The translations under genes were made by a program, and so were the position numbers. The notes beneath the pieces were generated by a model. The model ran no database searches. It saw nothing but the letters and a program-made list of their open reading frames with translations, and was not told where the DNA came from. DNA of 64,000 nt from FEN-1350 sp964643355 (GTDB taxonomy: Bacteria > Planctomycetota > Phycisphaerae > Sedimentisphaerales > Anaerohalosphaeraceae), in contig CAZXPW010000004.1 in NCBI GenBank assembly GCA_964643355.1, forward strand, positions 74,500 through 138,499, written 5' to 3'. Below, piece by piece: positions 50,624 through 58,659 of this stretch; position 1 is the first letter of the stretch; every line of letters starts with the position of its first letter.

Positions 50624-52018
50624 ATGCCGAAGAAAGACGACAATCCGCTCTTCGCCGAAAGCGAGCAATCCGCGATCGAGGCCCAGGCACCGCTGGCCGT
50701 CCGGATGCGCCCGCGAACGCTCGACGAGTTCGTCGGCCAGCGGCACTTCGCCGGGCCGGGCCAGCTCCTGCGGCGGATGCTCGAAGCCGACCGTCTGACG
50801 AGTTTGATCTTTTACGGCCCGCCCGGCTGCGGCAAGACTTCGCTGGCCCGCGTGATCGCCCTGCAAACCCGCAGCCGTTTCTGCTACCTCAGCGCGCCGG
50901 CGGCCGGGGTCAAGGAAATCCGTGAGATTACCGCCGACGCCCGCGCGCGGCTCCTCGGCCATAATCCTGGCCGAACGCTGCTGTTTATCGACGAAATCCA
51001 CCGCTTCAACCGCGCCCAGCAGGATGTTCTGCTGGATGATGTCGAAAACGGCGTGGTCACCCTGATCGGCGCCACGACCGAGAACCCTTACTTCTCCGTC
51101 AATTCCCCGCTGATCAGCCGCAGTACGGTCTTTCAATTCGAGCCGCTGACTATCGAAGATGTCACCGACCTGCTGCAACGCGCCCTGGCCGACCCCCGGC
51201 GCGGCCTGGGCAAATACAAGATCGACGCCGACCCCGAGGCCCTCAAGCTTCTGGCCGTCCTCTGCGATGGCGACGCCCGCCGCGCGCTGACGGCCCTGGA
51301 GGTCGCGGCCCTGTCACTGGTTAAATCCGCCGGCGACAAACCGGTACGCCTCACGGTCGATGCGGCTAAAGAATCCGTCCAGAAAAAGTCGATTCAATAT
51401 GATGGCAGCGGCGATACGCACTACGATCTGGCCAGCGCCCTGCAAAAGAGCATGCGGGGTTCGGACCCGGATGCCACGGTCTATTGGCTGGCTCGGATGA
51501 TCGCCGGGGGGGAAGATCCCCGGTTTATCGCCAGGCGAATCGCCGTTTGCGCCGCCGAGGATGTCGGCAACGCCGACCCGACCGCGACGATCCTGGCCGC
51601 GGCGGCCGTGCAGATCGCCGAGTTTGTCGGCCTGCCCGAAGCGCAGTTGCACCTGGCACAGGCCGCGATCTATGTCGCTTGTGCGCCAAAGTCCAACGCC
51701 TGCGCCAACGCCATCTGGCAGGCCGTCGCGGATGTCAAGTCCGGCCGGACGATTCCCGTCCCGCCGCATCTGCGCGATACGCACTACAGCGGCGCCGAAA
51801 AGCTCGGGCACGGAAAGGGGTATGTCTATCCCCACAACAGCCCCGAGGGCTTTGTGCCCCAGGACTACCTGGGACAGGACCTCGGCAAGCAGTATTATCG
51901 ACCCAAGAATCTTGGCCGGGAGAAAACGATCCAAGCGTATTTACAAACCCTGCGGGATCAGATACAACAGGTGCGAAATAAAGCCGGTGCAAAGGCCAAA
52001 GGAGACAAGGCCGAATGA
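50624..52018 (+). CDS. rarA: Replication-associated recombination protein A (MgsA/RarA AAA+ ATPase)
   Basis: 464 residues. AAA+ ATPase acting at stalled replication forks. RPRTLDEFVGQRHFAGPGQLLRRM, Walker A GPPGCGKTS (65-73), Walker B LLFIDEIHRFN, sensor 1 LIGATTENPYFSVNSPLISRS, and the C-terminal tetramerisation region (YDLASALQKSMRGSDPDATVYWLARM, AEDVGNADP, GYVYPHNSPEGFVPQDYLG). Start placed at 50624 because 50615 overlaps the promoter. Its TGA overlaps the next ATG (ATGA). Confidence 0.95.
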   Translation: MPKKDDNPLFAESEQSAIEAQAPLAVRMRPRTLDEFVGQRHFAGPGQLLRRMLEADRLTSLIFYGPPGCGKTSLARVIALQTRSRFCYLSAPAAGVKEIREITADARARLLGHNPGRTLLFIDEIHRFNRAQQDVLLDDVENGVVTLIGATTENPYFSVNSPLISRSTVFQFEPLTIEDVTDLLQRALADPRRGLGKYKIDADPEALKLLAVLCDGDARRALTALEVAALSLVKSAGDKPVRLTVDAAKESVQKKSIQYDGSGDTHYDLASALQKSMRGSDPDATVYWLARMIAGGEDPRFIARRIAVCAAEDVGNADPTATILAAAAVQIAEFVGLPEAQLHLAQAAIYVACAPKSNACANAIWQAVADVKSGRTIPVPPHLRDTHYSGAEKLGHGKGYVYPHNSPEGFVPQDYLGQDLGKQYYRPKNLGREKTIQAYLQTLRDQIQQVRNKAGAKAKGDKAE

Positions 52019-52605
52019 CCGGGCGGAAAAAATCGTTGCGGACCGAACTCAAGCGGCGCCTGGCCGAGATGGCGACCGAGGAAATCGACCGCCAAAGCCG
52101 TATCGCCTGCGAGTTCCTGACGCAGACCGACGGCTTTCGCAAGGCCGCGACGGTGATGCTTTTTCTGTCGATGCCGCAGGAGATCGACACGACTGTTGCC
52201 ATCGAGTCGGCCTGGAAGTCCGGCAAGCGGGTCGTCGTGCCGCGAATCGACCGCCATCCGCGTCGAATGGTCGCCGTCGAGATCCATCGACTCGACCACT
52301 CGCTCGATCCGGCGATTAGCGGCCTGCGGAATCCGACCGAGGGCGTCGAAACGCCGATCGGCCAAATCGACCTGATCGTCGCTCCGGGTTTGGCCTTCGA
52401 CCGCCGAGGCAATCGACTCGGCCGCGGGGGCGCCTATTATGATCGCTTCCTGGCCGAGCCGGAGCGCAAAGCGTCCATCGTCGGATTCGGATTTGCGTTT
52501 CAAGTCCTCGATGAGGTCCCGACCGATCCGCACGATCGCCCCGTCGATGCAATCGTAACCGAGCAGGGCGTCATCGCCTGCAAAAAAGAACACGGAGGTC
52601 TTTAG
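52015..52605 (+). CDS. 5-formyltetrahydrofolate cyclo-ligase
   Basis: 196 residues. ATP-dependent conversion of 5-formyl-THF to 5,10-methenyl-THF. N-terminal KKSLRTELKRRLAEM, middle TVMLFLSMPQEIDT, and the diagnostic DLIVAPGLAFDRRGNRLGRGGAYYDRFL near residues 121-148. Starts four bases inside the rarA end. Confidence 0.93.
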   Translation: MTGRKKSLRTELKRRLAEMATEEIDRQSRIACEFLTQTDGFRKAATVMLFLSMPQEIDTTVAIESAWKSGKRVVVPRIDRHPRRMVAVEIHRLDHSLDPAISGLRNPTEGVETPIGQIDLIVAPGLAFDRRGNRLGRGGAYYDRFLAEPERKASIVGFGFAFQVLDEVPTDPHDRPVDAIVTEQGVIACKKEHGGL

Positions 52606-52606
52606 C

Positions 52607-53767
52607 GTGGCCAAAGAATACCGTTATCAACCGTACAGGACAAAAGGGAAAAACAACCTCAAGTATTTTCTCCTGGCCCTGGTCGCCCTTATCGTCATCG
52701 GCGTCTATCTCGTCCGCGACCGGCTCCACAAAAAACCCGACGACAATCTGCCCCGACCCATGGACGAAAACCCCCGGGTCACGGATGCCCGCAATCCGAA
52801 TCTGCGGGACAGCCCCGAGATTAAACCCATCGACCGTCCCATCCCCAAGCCCGACGACCGTATGGCCAGTCAGCCCGGCGGCCCGACCCCAACCCCCGCG
52901 CTGGTTCAGTCCACCCAACCCCAGCCGACACAACCCCAACCGAGCCCCGCTCAATCACCCGCTCAACCCCTTCCGGCCGGCTCTATCCCCGCCATGACCA
53001 ATACCTCTCCCGAAGCCGCCGCCGTCGTTGACCAGGCGATGAAAGAGGAAAGCGCCGGCAAACTCATCGTTGCCCGCGACAAATATAACGCCGCCCTGGC
53101 CATGCCGCTCAGTCCCCAGGTCCGCGACGCCGTCAAAGATCGTCTCTCGTCCCTGTCGCAAAAGTGGCTCTTTGCCGCGCAGATTTTCCCCGATGACACC
53201 ATGACCGAGGCCTACAAAGTGGGTCCCGGAGACAAACTCGAACTCATCGGCAAATCCTACAAGGTTCCTCACGAACTGATTATGCGGATCAACAACATCA
53301 AAAATGCACGGCTCCTTCAGGCCGGAAAAACCCTCAAAGTCCCCAAAGGCCCGTTCCATCTCAAAGTCTCTCTTTCGACCTTTACTCTGGAGGTCTGGCA
53401 GCAGAACAAGGTTTTCGTCAAACGATACAAAATCGGAATCGGCGCCGAAGGAAAAGATACTCCCACCGGTACCTTCCGTGTCAAGTCCAACGGCAAACTC
53501 ATTCAGCCCCCGTGGCCCAACCCGGAAACCGGCAGGATGGTGCATCCCGACGATCCGCTGTATCCCCTCGGTACCCGTTGGATCGGCCTGGATGGCATCG
53601 ACGGCGCCGCAAAAGGTCGTACCGGCTTCGGGATCCACGGTACCAAGGAACCCGAAACCATCGGAAAACGATCTTCGCAGGGTTGCATTCGCCTGTTCAA
53701 CGGCGAGGTCCAGGAACTCTACGACTTGATGACCCAGGGCGTTTCCGAGGTCGTCGTCATGGACTAA
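52607..53767 (+). CDS. LysM-containing L,D-transpeptidase, membrane-anchored
   Basis: 386 residues, GTG start with GGAGG upstream. One N-terminal helix (YFLLALVALIVIGVYLV), a long Pro/Gln-rich linker (90-130), a short helical domain, LysM at about 203-246 (YKVGPGDKLELIGKSYKVPHELIMRIN), then the YkuD domain with catalytic H344 (FGIHGT) and C360 (SSQGCIRL). Cross-links peptidoglycan 3-3 or anchors proteins to it. Overlaps in operon with the vWA-ExbB-ExbD genes (7 bases to the next start). Confidence 0.94.
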   Translation: MAKEYRYQPYRTKGKNNLKYFLLALVALIVIGVYLVRDRLHKKPDDNLPRPMDENPRVTDARNPNLRDSPEIKPIDRPIPKPDDRMASQPGGPTPTPALVQSTQPQPTQPQPSPAQSPAQPLPAGSIPAMTNTSPEAAAVVDQAMKEESAGKLIVARDKYNAALAMPLSPQVRDAVKDRLSSLSQKWLFAAQIFPDDTMTEAYKVGPGDKLELIGKSYKVPHELIMRINNIKNARLLQAGKTLKVPKGPFHLKVSLSTFTLEVWQQNKVFVKRYKIGIGAEGKDTPTGTFRVKSNGKLIQPPWPNPETGRMVHPDDPLYPLGTRWIGLDGIDGAAKGRTGFGIHGTKEPETIGKRSSQGCIRLFNGEVQELYDLMTQGVSEVVVMD

Positions 53768-53774
53768 CGCCACG

Positions 53775-54677
53775 ATGTCCCGCCGCAGGTCCAGATCGTT
53801 CGGTTCGGTTACCCTTTGGGCATGGATCATTTCGCTGTCGCTGCACGGCCTGATATTCGCGGGATTGTCCGGTTATCGGCCCGCTTGTTTCGGCTCCGAT
53901 AGCCGCATCGCCGCTTCCGGTACCGGTATCGATCATACCCAGACGCGGCTTCGGCGCCTGCCTCCGCCCCCCGTTACGCGAAAGCCGCAGGTCCGAAAGC
54001 TAGTTTCCATCCACCAGCAACCTTCCGTTCGTCCCATTCCGATTGATCTGCCGGCCCCGGTCTCCGTTCCGGTGGATGCCGCTTTCGAACCGTCGTTGCC
54101 GTCGTCCTCCGCTCCGGGCGACGCGGGTTTTTTTACCGAGGCCACCGAGTTCTTCGGCCAGCTCTCCGCCGACCGCAAAATCTGCTATGTTGTCGATGCC
54201 TCGGGCAGTATGCTCGGCCGCTTCGATCCCGTTCGTGATCAGCTCCGGCAATCGCTGGCGTCCCTGGCCCCCGACCAATATTTCTATATTATCTTTTTCC
54301 AGGATGGCGACAAACTCATCGAGTCCGCCAATGGGCGTTTCGTCCGTGCCAGCCCCGCTTCCGTCCAGGCCGCCTACGAATTCATCGCGTCTATCCGTCC
54401 CAAAGGCGGAACCAATGCCGTCGAAGGTCTCCGCCGCGGCATGTCCATCCGCGACTCCGCGGGTCAGGGACCCGGCCTGATTTACTTCCTCACAGATGGT
54501 TTCGATCTTGAACAAAACGGCGTCGAAGGATTTGCCCGTCGTATTGAAAATCTCCGCAAAACCCTTGCACCCCGTACGAAAATCAATACCATTGGCTTCC
54601 GTGCCGAGCAGACGGACCTGCAGATCCTCCGCGACATCGCCGCCGCCAGCGGCGGGCAGTTTTCCAGCGTCGAGTGA
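53775..54677 (+). CDS. vWA protein with TonB-like N-terminal membrane anchor
   Basis: 300 residues. Residues about 12-32 form a single helix, WAWIISLSLHGLIFAGL, in which S20 and H24 make the SxxxH motif that TonB uses to contact ExbB. A Pro-rich linker follows (LPPPPVTRKP; PIPIDLPAPVSVPV), as in TonB. Instead of a TonB C-terminal domain, a von Willebrand A domain runs from about 132, with MIDAS residues D141, S143, S145 (VVDASGSM), the Thr of GGTNAVEGL, and an Asp in FLTDGFD. Predicted topology: short cytoplasmic N-terminus, periplasmic vWA. Directly upstream of exbB and exbD. Partner ligand unknown; could be surface or peptidoglycan proteins. Confidence 0.8.
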   Translation: MSRRRSRSFGSVTLWAWIISLSLHGLIFAGLSGYRPACFGSDSRIAASGTGIDHTQTRLRRLPPPPVTRKPQVRKLVSIHQQPSVRPIPIDLPAPVSVPVDAAFEPSLPSSSAPGDAGFFTEATEFFGQLSADRKICYVVDASGSMLGRFDPVRDQLRQSLASLAPDQYFYIIFFQDGDKLIESANGRFVRASPASVQAAYEFIASIRPKGGTNAVEGLRRGMSIRDSAGQGPGLIYFLTDGFDLEQNGVEGFARRIENLRKTLAPRTKINTIGFRAEQTDLQILRDIAAASGGQFSSVE

Positions 54678-54767
54678 TCCGCCCCGTTTGGCTCTTTCCG
54701 TTGGTTGTGATTCTGATTTGGTTGGAATATAGAATTTCGTGCTTTCTATGTTTCTCCGGGTGCGTCC

Positions 54768-55583
54768 GTGGTCAAAAAAAAACTTGCGATGCTTATGGGT
54801 ATCCTGCTCGTCTGCGGCTTGGCTTTCGCCGCCGATGCCCCCGCTGTCGCCCCTTCGCCCGTCGTTCCTCCGACCGACGCCGCCGAGACCTTGTTGGATC
54901 GTTTCGTCTATGCCGGCGGCCCCATCGTCCTGGCGGTCCTGATCCCCATGTCGATCCTCACCGTTGTGCGAACCGTCGAGTTGCTGATTCTCACTCGGCG
55001 CAGGCGGCTCCTTCCGTCCGGCGCCGCCGAGGAGATCATCTCCCTGGCATCCCGGCTCGATCTGACCGTCCTAATCTCGCGTTTGGTCAACTCCAAAGAC
55101 TTTGTTCGCCGCGCCGTCCATCGTACGCTCGTCCGCGCCAAACAGGAAGGCGTCCAGCCGCGCCGTCTCGAACATGTCGCCGCCGACTCCCTCCAGGAAC
55201 AGGCCCTGGCCCTGATGCGAAAGGCCGAACTGTGCAACATCTTCGGCAATGTCGCCCCGATGGTCGGCTTGTTCGGCACCGTCGTCGGAATCATCAAGGC
55301 CCTCCACGAACTCGGCGTCTCTCGCGGCCAGCCCCGACCCGACCAACTGGCCGATCACATCTCCATCGCGCTGGTCTCGACCTTCTGGGGTCTGCTGGTC
55401 GCCATCCCCGCTCTGGCTGTTCACGGCTTTATTCGTACCCGGATTGAAGCCCTCGTCGGCCAGGCCGCCGAATCCGTCGAAACCGTCCTCCGCGCCATCC
55501 GCATCCCGATTCCAGATTCCGCCAGACGATCCTCCGATGCGGCCTCCGCCCCCAAAGCGATAACGCAAACCAGATCCTCCTGA
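54768..55583 (+). CDS. ExbB/TolQ/MotA-family proton channel protein
   Basis: 271 residues, GTG start. N-terminal hydrophobic segment (possible signal), then the MotA/TolQ/ExbB layout: first helix GGPIVLAVLIPMSILTVVRTVELLIL, cytoplasmic helical domain (LEHVAADSLQEQALALMRKAELCNIFGNVAPMVGLFGTVVGIIKAL) and last helix HISIALVSTFWGLLVAIPALAVHGFI. Pentameric stator that uses proton flow to move TonB-like proteins. Followed by exbD. Confidence 0.92.
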   Translation: MVKKKLAMLMGILLVCGLAFAADAPAVAPSPVVPPTDAAETLLDRFVYAGGPIVLAVLIPMSILTVVRTVELLILTRRRRLLPSGAAEEIISLASRLDLTVLISRLVNSKDFVRRAVHRTLVRAKQEGVQPRRLEHVAADSLQEQALALMRKAELCNIFGNVAPMVGLFGTVVGIIKALHELGVSRGQPRPDQLADHISIALVSTFWGLLVAIPALAVHGFIRTRIEALVGQAAESVETVLRAIRIPIPDSARRSSDAASAPKAITQTRSS

Positions 55584-55596
55584 GCGGGCCGACGCC

Positions 55597-56064
55597 ATGA
55601 AGGTCCATTTTGGCAGAAATCACGAAACCTCGCCCCTGAACCTGACCCCCATGATCGACATCTTTTTTATGCTCGTGATCTTTTTCATGCTCGTCTGCAA
55701 CTCCATCACCGAAGAAAACCGCCTCATCGTCGAGGTTCCCGATCAGATCTCCTCCGCCCGCCGTCTCGACTCCGTCCAGGCCCGACAAGACACCACCGTC
55801 ACCGTTACCCGCGGCCCGGACAGCCGGGTCCTCTACGCCGTCGGTGCCGAAGCCGTCCCCGACGCCGATCCCAACCAGATCCCCGACGAAATCGCCGACC
55901 GCATCAACCATCAGCTCCAGTCCCTTCCCGTTTCCCGACGGATCATCCTCCTCCGCGTGGACCGCACCATGCCCTTCGAATTCGCCAAGTACGCCCTGAT
56001 CGGAATCGCCCAAAGCTCCGCCACCGACATCCGCTGGGCCGTCATCGGCGATCTTAAACCATAG
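55597..56064 (+). CDS. ExbD/TolR-family biopolymer transport protein
   Basis: 155 residues. N-terminal NLTPMIDIFFMLVIFFML with the proton-carrying D21, equivalent to ExbD D25, then a periplasmic domain with RIILLRVDRTMPFEFAKYALIGIAQSSATDIRWAVIG. Completes the ExbB-ExbD motor next to the vWA protein. No tonB gene or TonB-dependent receptor is nearby. Confidence 0.92.
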   Translation: MKVHFGRNHETSPLNLTPMIDIFFMLVIFFMLVCNSITEENRLIVEVPDQISSARRLDSVQARQDTTVTVTRGPDSRVLYAVGAEAVPDADPNQIPDEIADRINHQLQSLPVSRRIILLRVDRTMPFEFAKYALIGIAQSSATDIRWAVIGDLKP

Positions 56065-56160
56065 GAATCCGGATGTAGAATAACCAATTTATGCGAAGAA
56101 CCAACTCATTTGGATCGATTGGAATGCCGTTTTCGATACTGAAAATGAAGGTTTAAGGTT

Positions 56161-56182
56161 GAAATAGGGGACGATTTATTTC
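56161..56182. repeat. Solitary REP-like fragment
   Basis: GAAATAGGGGAC at 56161-56172 is identical to part of the repeat next to the transposase gene (63890-63901), and GAAATA...TATTTC (56161-56182) is an inverted repeat. Probably a single dispersed REP copy. Confidence 0.4.
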
Positions 56183-56227
56183 CAAAACCTGTTTGCATCC
56201 CTTCGTCTTCAAAGAGACAATACCCCT

Positions 56228-57052
56228 ATGTATGAGATTTTAATCCGCGTTGAAACGCTCTTTTTGGAAAGCCCGCCGGCCGTTTTGTTGGCCTGCGGCC
56301 TTGGCGTGCTGATCCTCGGGCTGTTGCTCTGGCTTGCCGGATCGCATTTCAGCGCCGTTATCCTCGGACTCCTCGGAGCCGTCGTGGGTTCTGCCTGTGG
56401 TTTGCTTGTTTCACAATGGCTTTCCGTGCCCCCCTGGGTCAGTATGGCCGGGGGGGCCGTTGTGTTGACGCTTGCGGCCGTGCTCTTTCGCAATGCCCTG
56501 ATGATCCTGCTGGCCATCCTGGTCTTTGCCCTGGCCGGCAGCACCGCCTATTCCACGCTGGTTCTCAAAGAAACCCCCGCCAAGTCTTTTTCTCTGCTCA
56601 GTTCGTCCCTGATCCAGCCCTTCAGTCAAATGGAATCTTCCTTCCGACAGGCCTATATCACTCAGATGGCCGAAAACCAAGACGGATTCGTTGAGCGGCT
56701 CCGCCTCCTGCTTCAGGATGCCTTCCAGACCATGGATCCCTACAAATGGAAAATCCTCCTCTTCGCCCTTGCCGGAGGGGTTGCCGGCCTTCTGCTGATC
56801 TGGATCCTGAAAAAACTCGTCATGGCCCTCTGTTACAGCGGCGTCGGGGCGTTGATGATCCTGATCGGACTGGAAATCCTGTTGCTGGGGGTGAGTGTCC
56901 ATCTCCTTTCGTGGTTTCAAAACCGTCAATCCTCGCTATCGATCACCTACCTGGTCCTGGTCGGGGTGGGAACGATCTACCAACTCCTCACGGCAAAACC
57001 TTCGAATAAAATAGCAGATAAACGGGGACGGAATATCCATAAAGCCGACTGA
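56228..57052 (+). CDS. Polytopic membrane protein of unknown function
   Basis: 274 residues with about seven hydrophobic helices in two blocks (residues 15-110 and 175-260) separated by a soluble helical stretch (SLIQPFSQMESSFRQAYITQMAENQDGF). The N-terminal block is rich in small residues (LLACGLGVLILGLLLWLAGSHFSAVILGLLGAVVGSACG), loosely like DUF4203/TMEM198-type proteins. No catalytic motif. No clear ribosome-binding site. Lies 160 bases past exbD and may belong to the same region by chance. Confidence 0.55.
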   Translation: MYEILIRVETLFLESPPAVLLACGLGVLILGLLLWLAGSHFSAVILGLLGAVVGSACGLLVSQWLSVPPWVSMAGGAVVLTLAAVLFRNALMILLAILVFALAGSTAYSTLVLKETPAKSFSLLSSSLIQPFSQMESSFRQAYITQMAENQDGFVERLRLLLQDAFQTMDPYKWKILLFALAGGVAGLLLIWILKKLVMALCYSGVGALMILIGLEILLLGVSVHLLSWFQNRQSSLSITYLVLVGVGTIYQLLTAKPSNKIADKRGRNIHKAD

Positions 57053-57101
57053 AAGAATTCGGAGAATACCCCGGACTGCGGCTATGGGTGCGATAACGAG
57101 T

Positions 57102-58160
57102 TTACGATGATGAGCCATTTGGCGGCATAATATTACATCCTTGCTTGATCGCCTCGTTTTTCGTGTGCTCCATGATCGTCGCCAGATCGTCCGGAAACCG
57201 GATTCGTTTGCCATTGCCCTCCGGATAAACAATCCGCAGGATTTTATCCTTCTCGAATTCCGCCGGTTCGACCTCAAATTGCATACGGAACCCATACCGA
57301 TCAAACAACTCCAGCGTCGGGACCGGCCGCGGCAGCGGCATCGCCCCTTCGCAGATCCCCGGTACGAGAATCGGCGTGACGAAACCGTCGTCGGCGCCGA
57401 TATCCATATTCCGCTGGATCATGTTGATCAGCACAAATCCGTCGAACCACTTGCCGCGCATCTTCTCCGACGCTTCCCAGGCGGTGTGGGCCGGCTGGAT
57501 CCCAAGTTCCTCCAGTTCCTTTTGCAGCAGAATCGTCATCGCCTCGTTATACCCGTGATCGTGATCCCGTATGGCTTTAGCGCCCAGCCGGATCCCCGTC
57601 AGGTTGGAATAAATGTCTTCCCACGAAAACGCCGACGGATCCTCCGGCAGAAACATCATGCACTTATACCCGTAAAAAGTCAGGATCTCGTGCCAGGTCG
57701 TCATCGTAAAGACAAAGTGCTGGCTCAACTCCAGGGCCAGGTCCTCGGAAATCCGTTCCCTTTCTTTTTCCGACAGCGTCTTCCAGATATCCGGATATTG
57801 CAGGGTTACATAATACCGCGACGGTTCGACATTCAGTTTGAACGAAAATTCCGTGTCGTCCAGGTCCAGCCGCCGCAGGATCAGCTTATACAGATACCGG
57901 ACATAATCGGCGTTGATCCGCAGATGCGTGATGTCGATGTGTCCGCCCCGGCAGGTATAGACGATCCCGTTGTTCTCGAAAAAGGGATGCTCGTAACAAT
58001 GATCTCCCAGATTCTCCGGCCCTAGAAAGTTCGTCCCCGGCGTCGAGGTGGCGTAGCTTCCCAGCCGCGCCCTCGGCTGCCCGTCGAAACTGCAGCCGCC
58101 GGACAGAATAACGCTTGCCGCTGCCAGGATGGCGATGTTGCCAATGATCCGTGTTGCCAT
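57102..58160 (-). CDS. DUF4056-like lipoprotein
   Basis: 352 residues. Lipobox SGGC with C23. Conserved-looking opening PRARLGSYATSTPGTNFLGPENLG, then NNGIVYTCRGGHIDITHLRINADYVRYL, WHEILTFYGYKCMMFLPEDPSAFSWEDIYSNLTG, and a C-terminal LFDRYGFRMQFEVEPAEFEKDKILRIVYPEG. The GHIDITHLR and WHEILTFYG segments recall DUF4056, a family of uncharacterised periplasmic proteins; I assign it from memory. Function unknown. GAGAGGG precedes the ATG. Divergent from the TPR gene. Confidence 0.65.
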   Translation of the reverse strand: MATRIIGNIAILAAASVILSGGCSFDGQPRARLGSYATSTPGTNFLGPENLGDHCYEHPFFENNGIVYTCRGGHIDITHLRINADYVRYLYKLILRRLDLDDTEFSFKLNVEPSRYYVTLQYPDIWKTLSEKERERISEDLALELSQHFVFTMTTWHEILTFYGYKCMMFLPEDPSAFSWEDIYSNLTGIRLGAKAIRDHDHGYNEAMTILLQKELEELGIQPAHTAWEASEKMRGKWFDGFVLINMIQRNMDIGADDGFVTPILVPGICEGAMPLPRPVPTLELFDRYGFRMQFEVEPAEFEKDKILRIVYPEGNGKRIRFPDDLATIMEHTKNEAIKQGCNIMPPNGSSS

Positions 58161-58659
58161 CGGTCCCTCTCAATTGCAATGAGCATCATGCCTGAATCAA
58201 ACGGCCCCACAGTCCCGGATGTCTGCATGTTGGGGTTCCATCATAGGAACAACCCCTTTGTATTGCACGAACTATTCGCGAAATTTTTCCCCGTTTCCCC
58301 CCCGTTTGTTTCGACTTTCGTCATTCGAATTTGTTTCGGGCTTCGGATTTCGATTTTTTTCCAAGTTCTGTTTGCTTCTCGCTTCTGACCTTTTCCCTCC
58401 GCGCCTTTGCGTGAGGAATTTTCCCGGCAACACGCAACAGAATCACCGGATCGGTTTCGCTTGTGTATATCCGGAAAACTACTGATTTTTCGATAGGGAA
58501 AATACCGAGAAGGCGAGTATCAAAAAATATTTTTGCTTTTTTTCGAAAATTTTGCTTGACGGCTCAGGCGAAGGCCGGACAATGGTAATTGTGGACATGG
58601 GGGGGGCAGATTAAAGAGGCAAAAAGCAAACGGTTTTGGGAGAGTAAAGGAGCGTTGTT
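58161..58659. other. Intergenic region, divergent DUF4056 / TPR genes
   Basis: 499 bases. A GGTTCC-rich hairpin (GTTCC-ATCATA-GGAAC) near 58236-58251; a TTTCG-type heptamer island at 58306-58360; AT-rich tract 58500-58560; and a promoter-like TTGACG (about 58556) upstream of the TPR gene. Short frames here are not credible genes. Confidence 0.45.
58306..58360. repeat. TTTCG-type heptamer repeat island
   Basis: TTTCGAC, TTTCGTC, ATTCGAA, TTTGTTT, CGGGCTT, CGGATTT, CGATTTT in 7-base register; a second sequence class of the same repeat style. Confidence 0.5.

Noticed and set aside
58236..58251. Riboswitch in the DUF4056 leader
   Set aside because: Only one short hairpin is visible and no known aptamer core could be traced.
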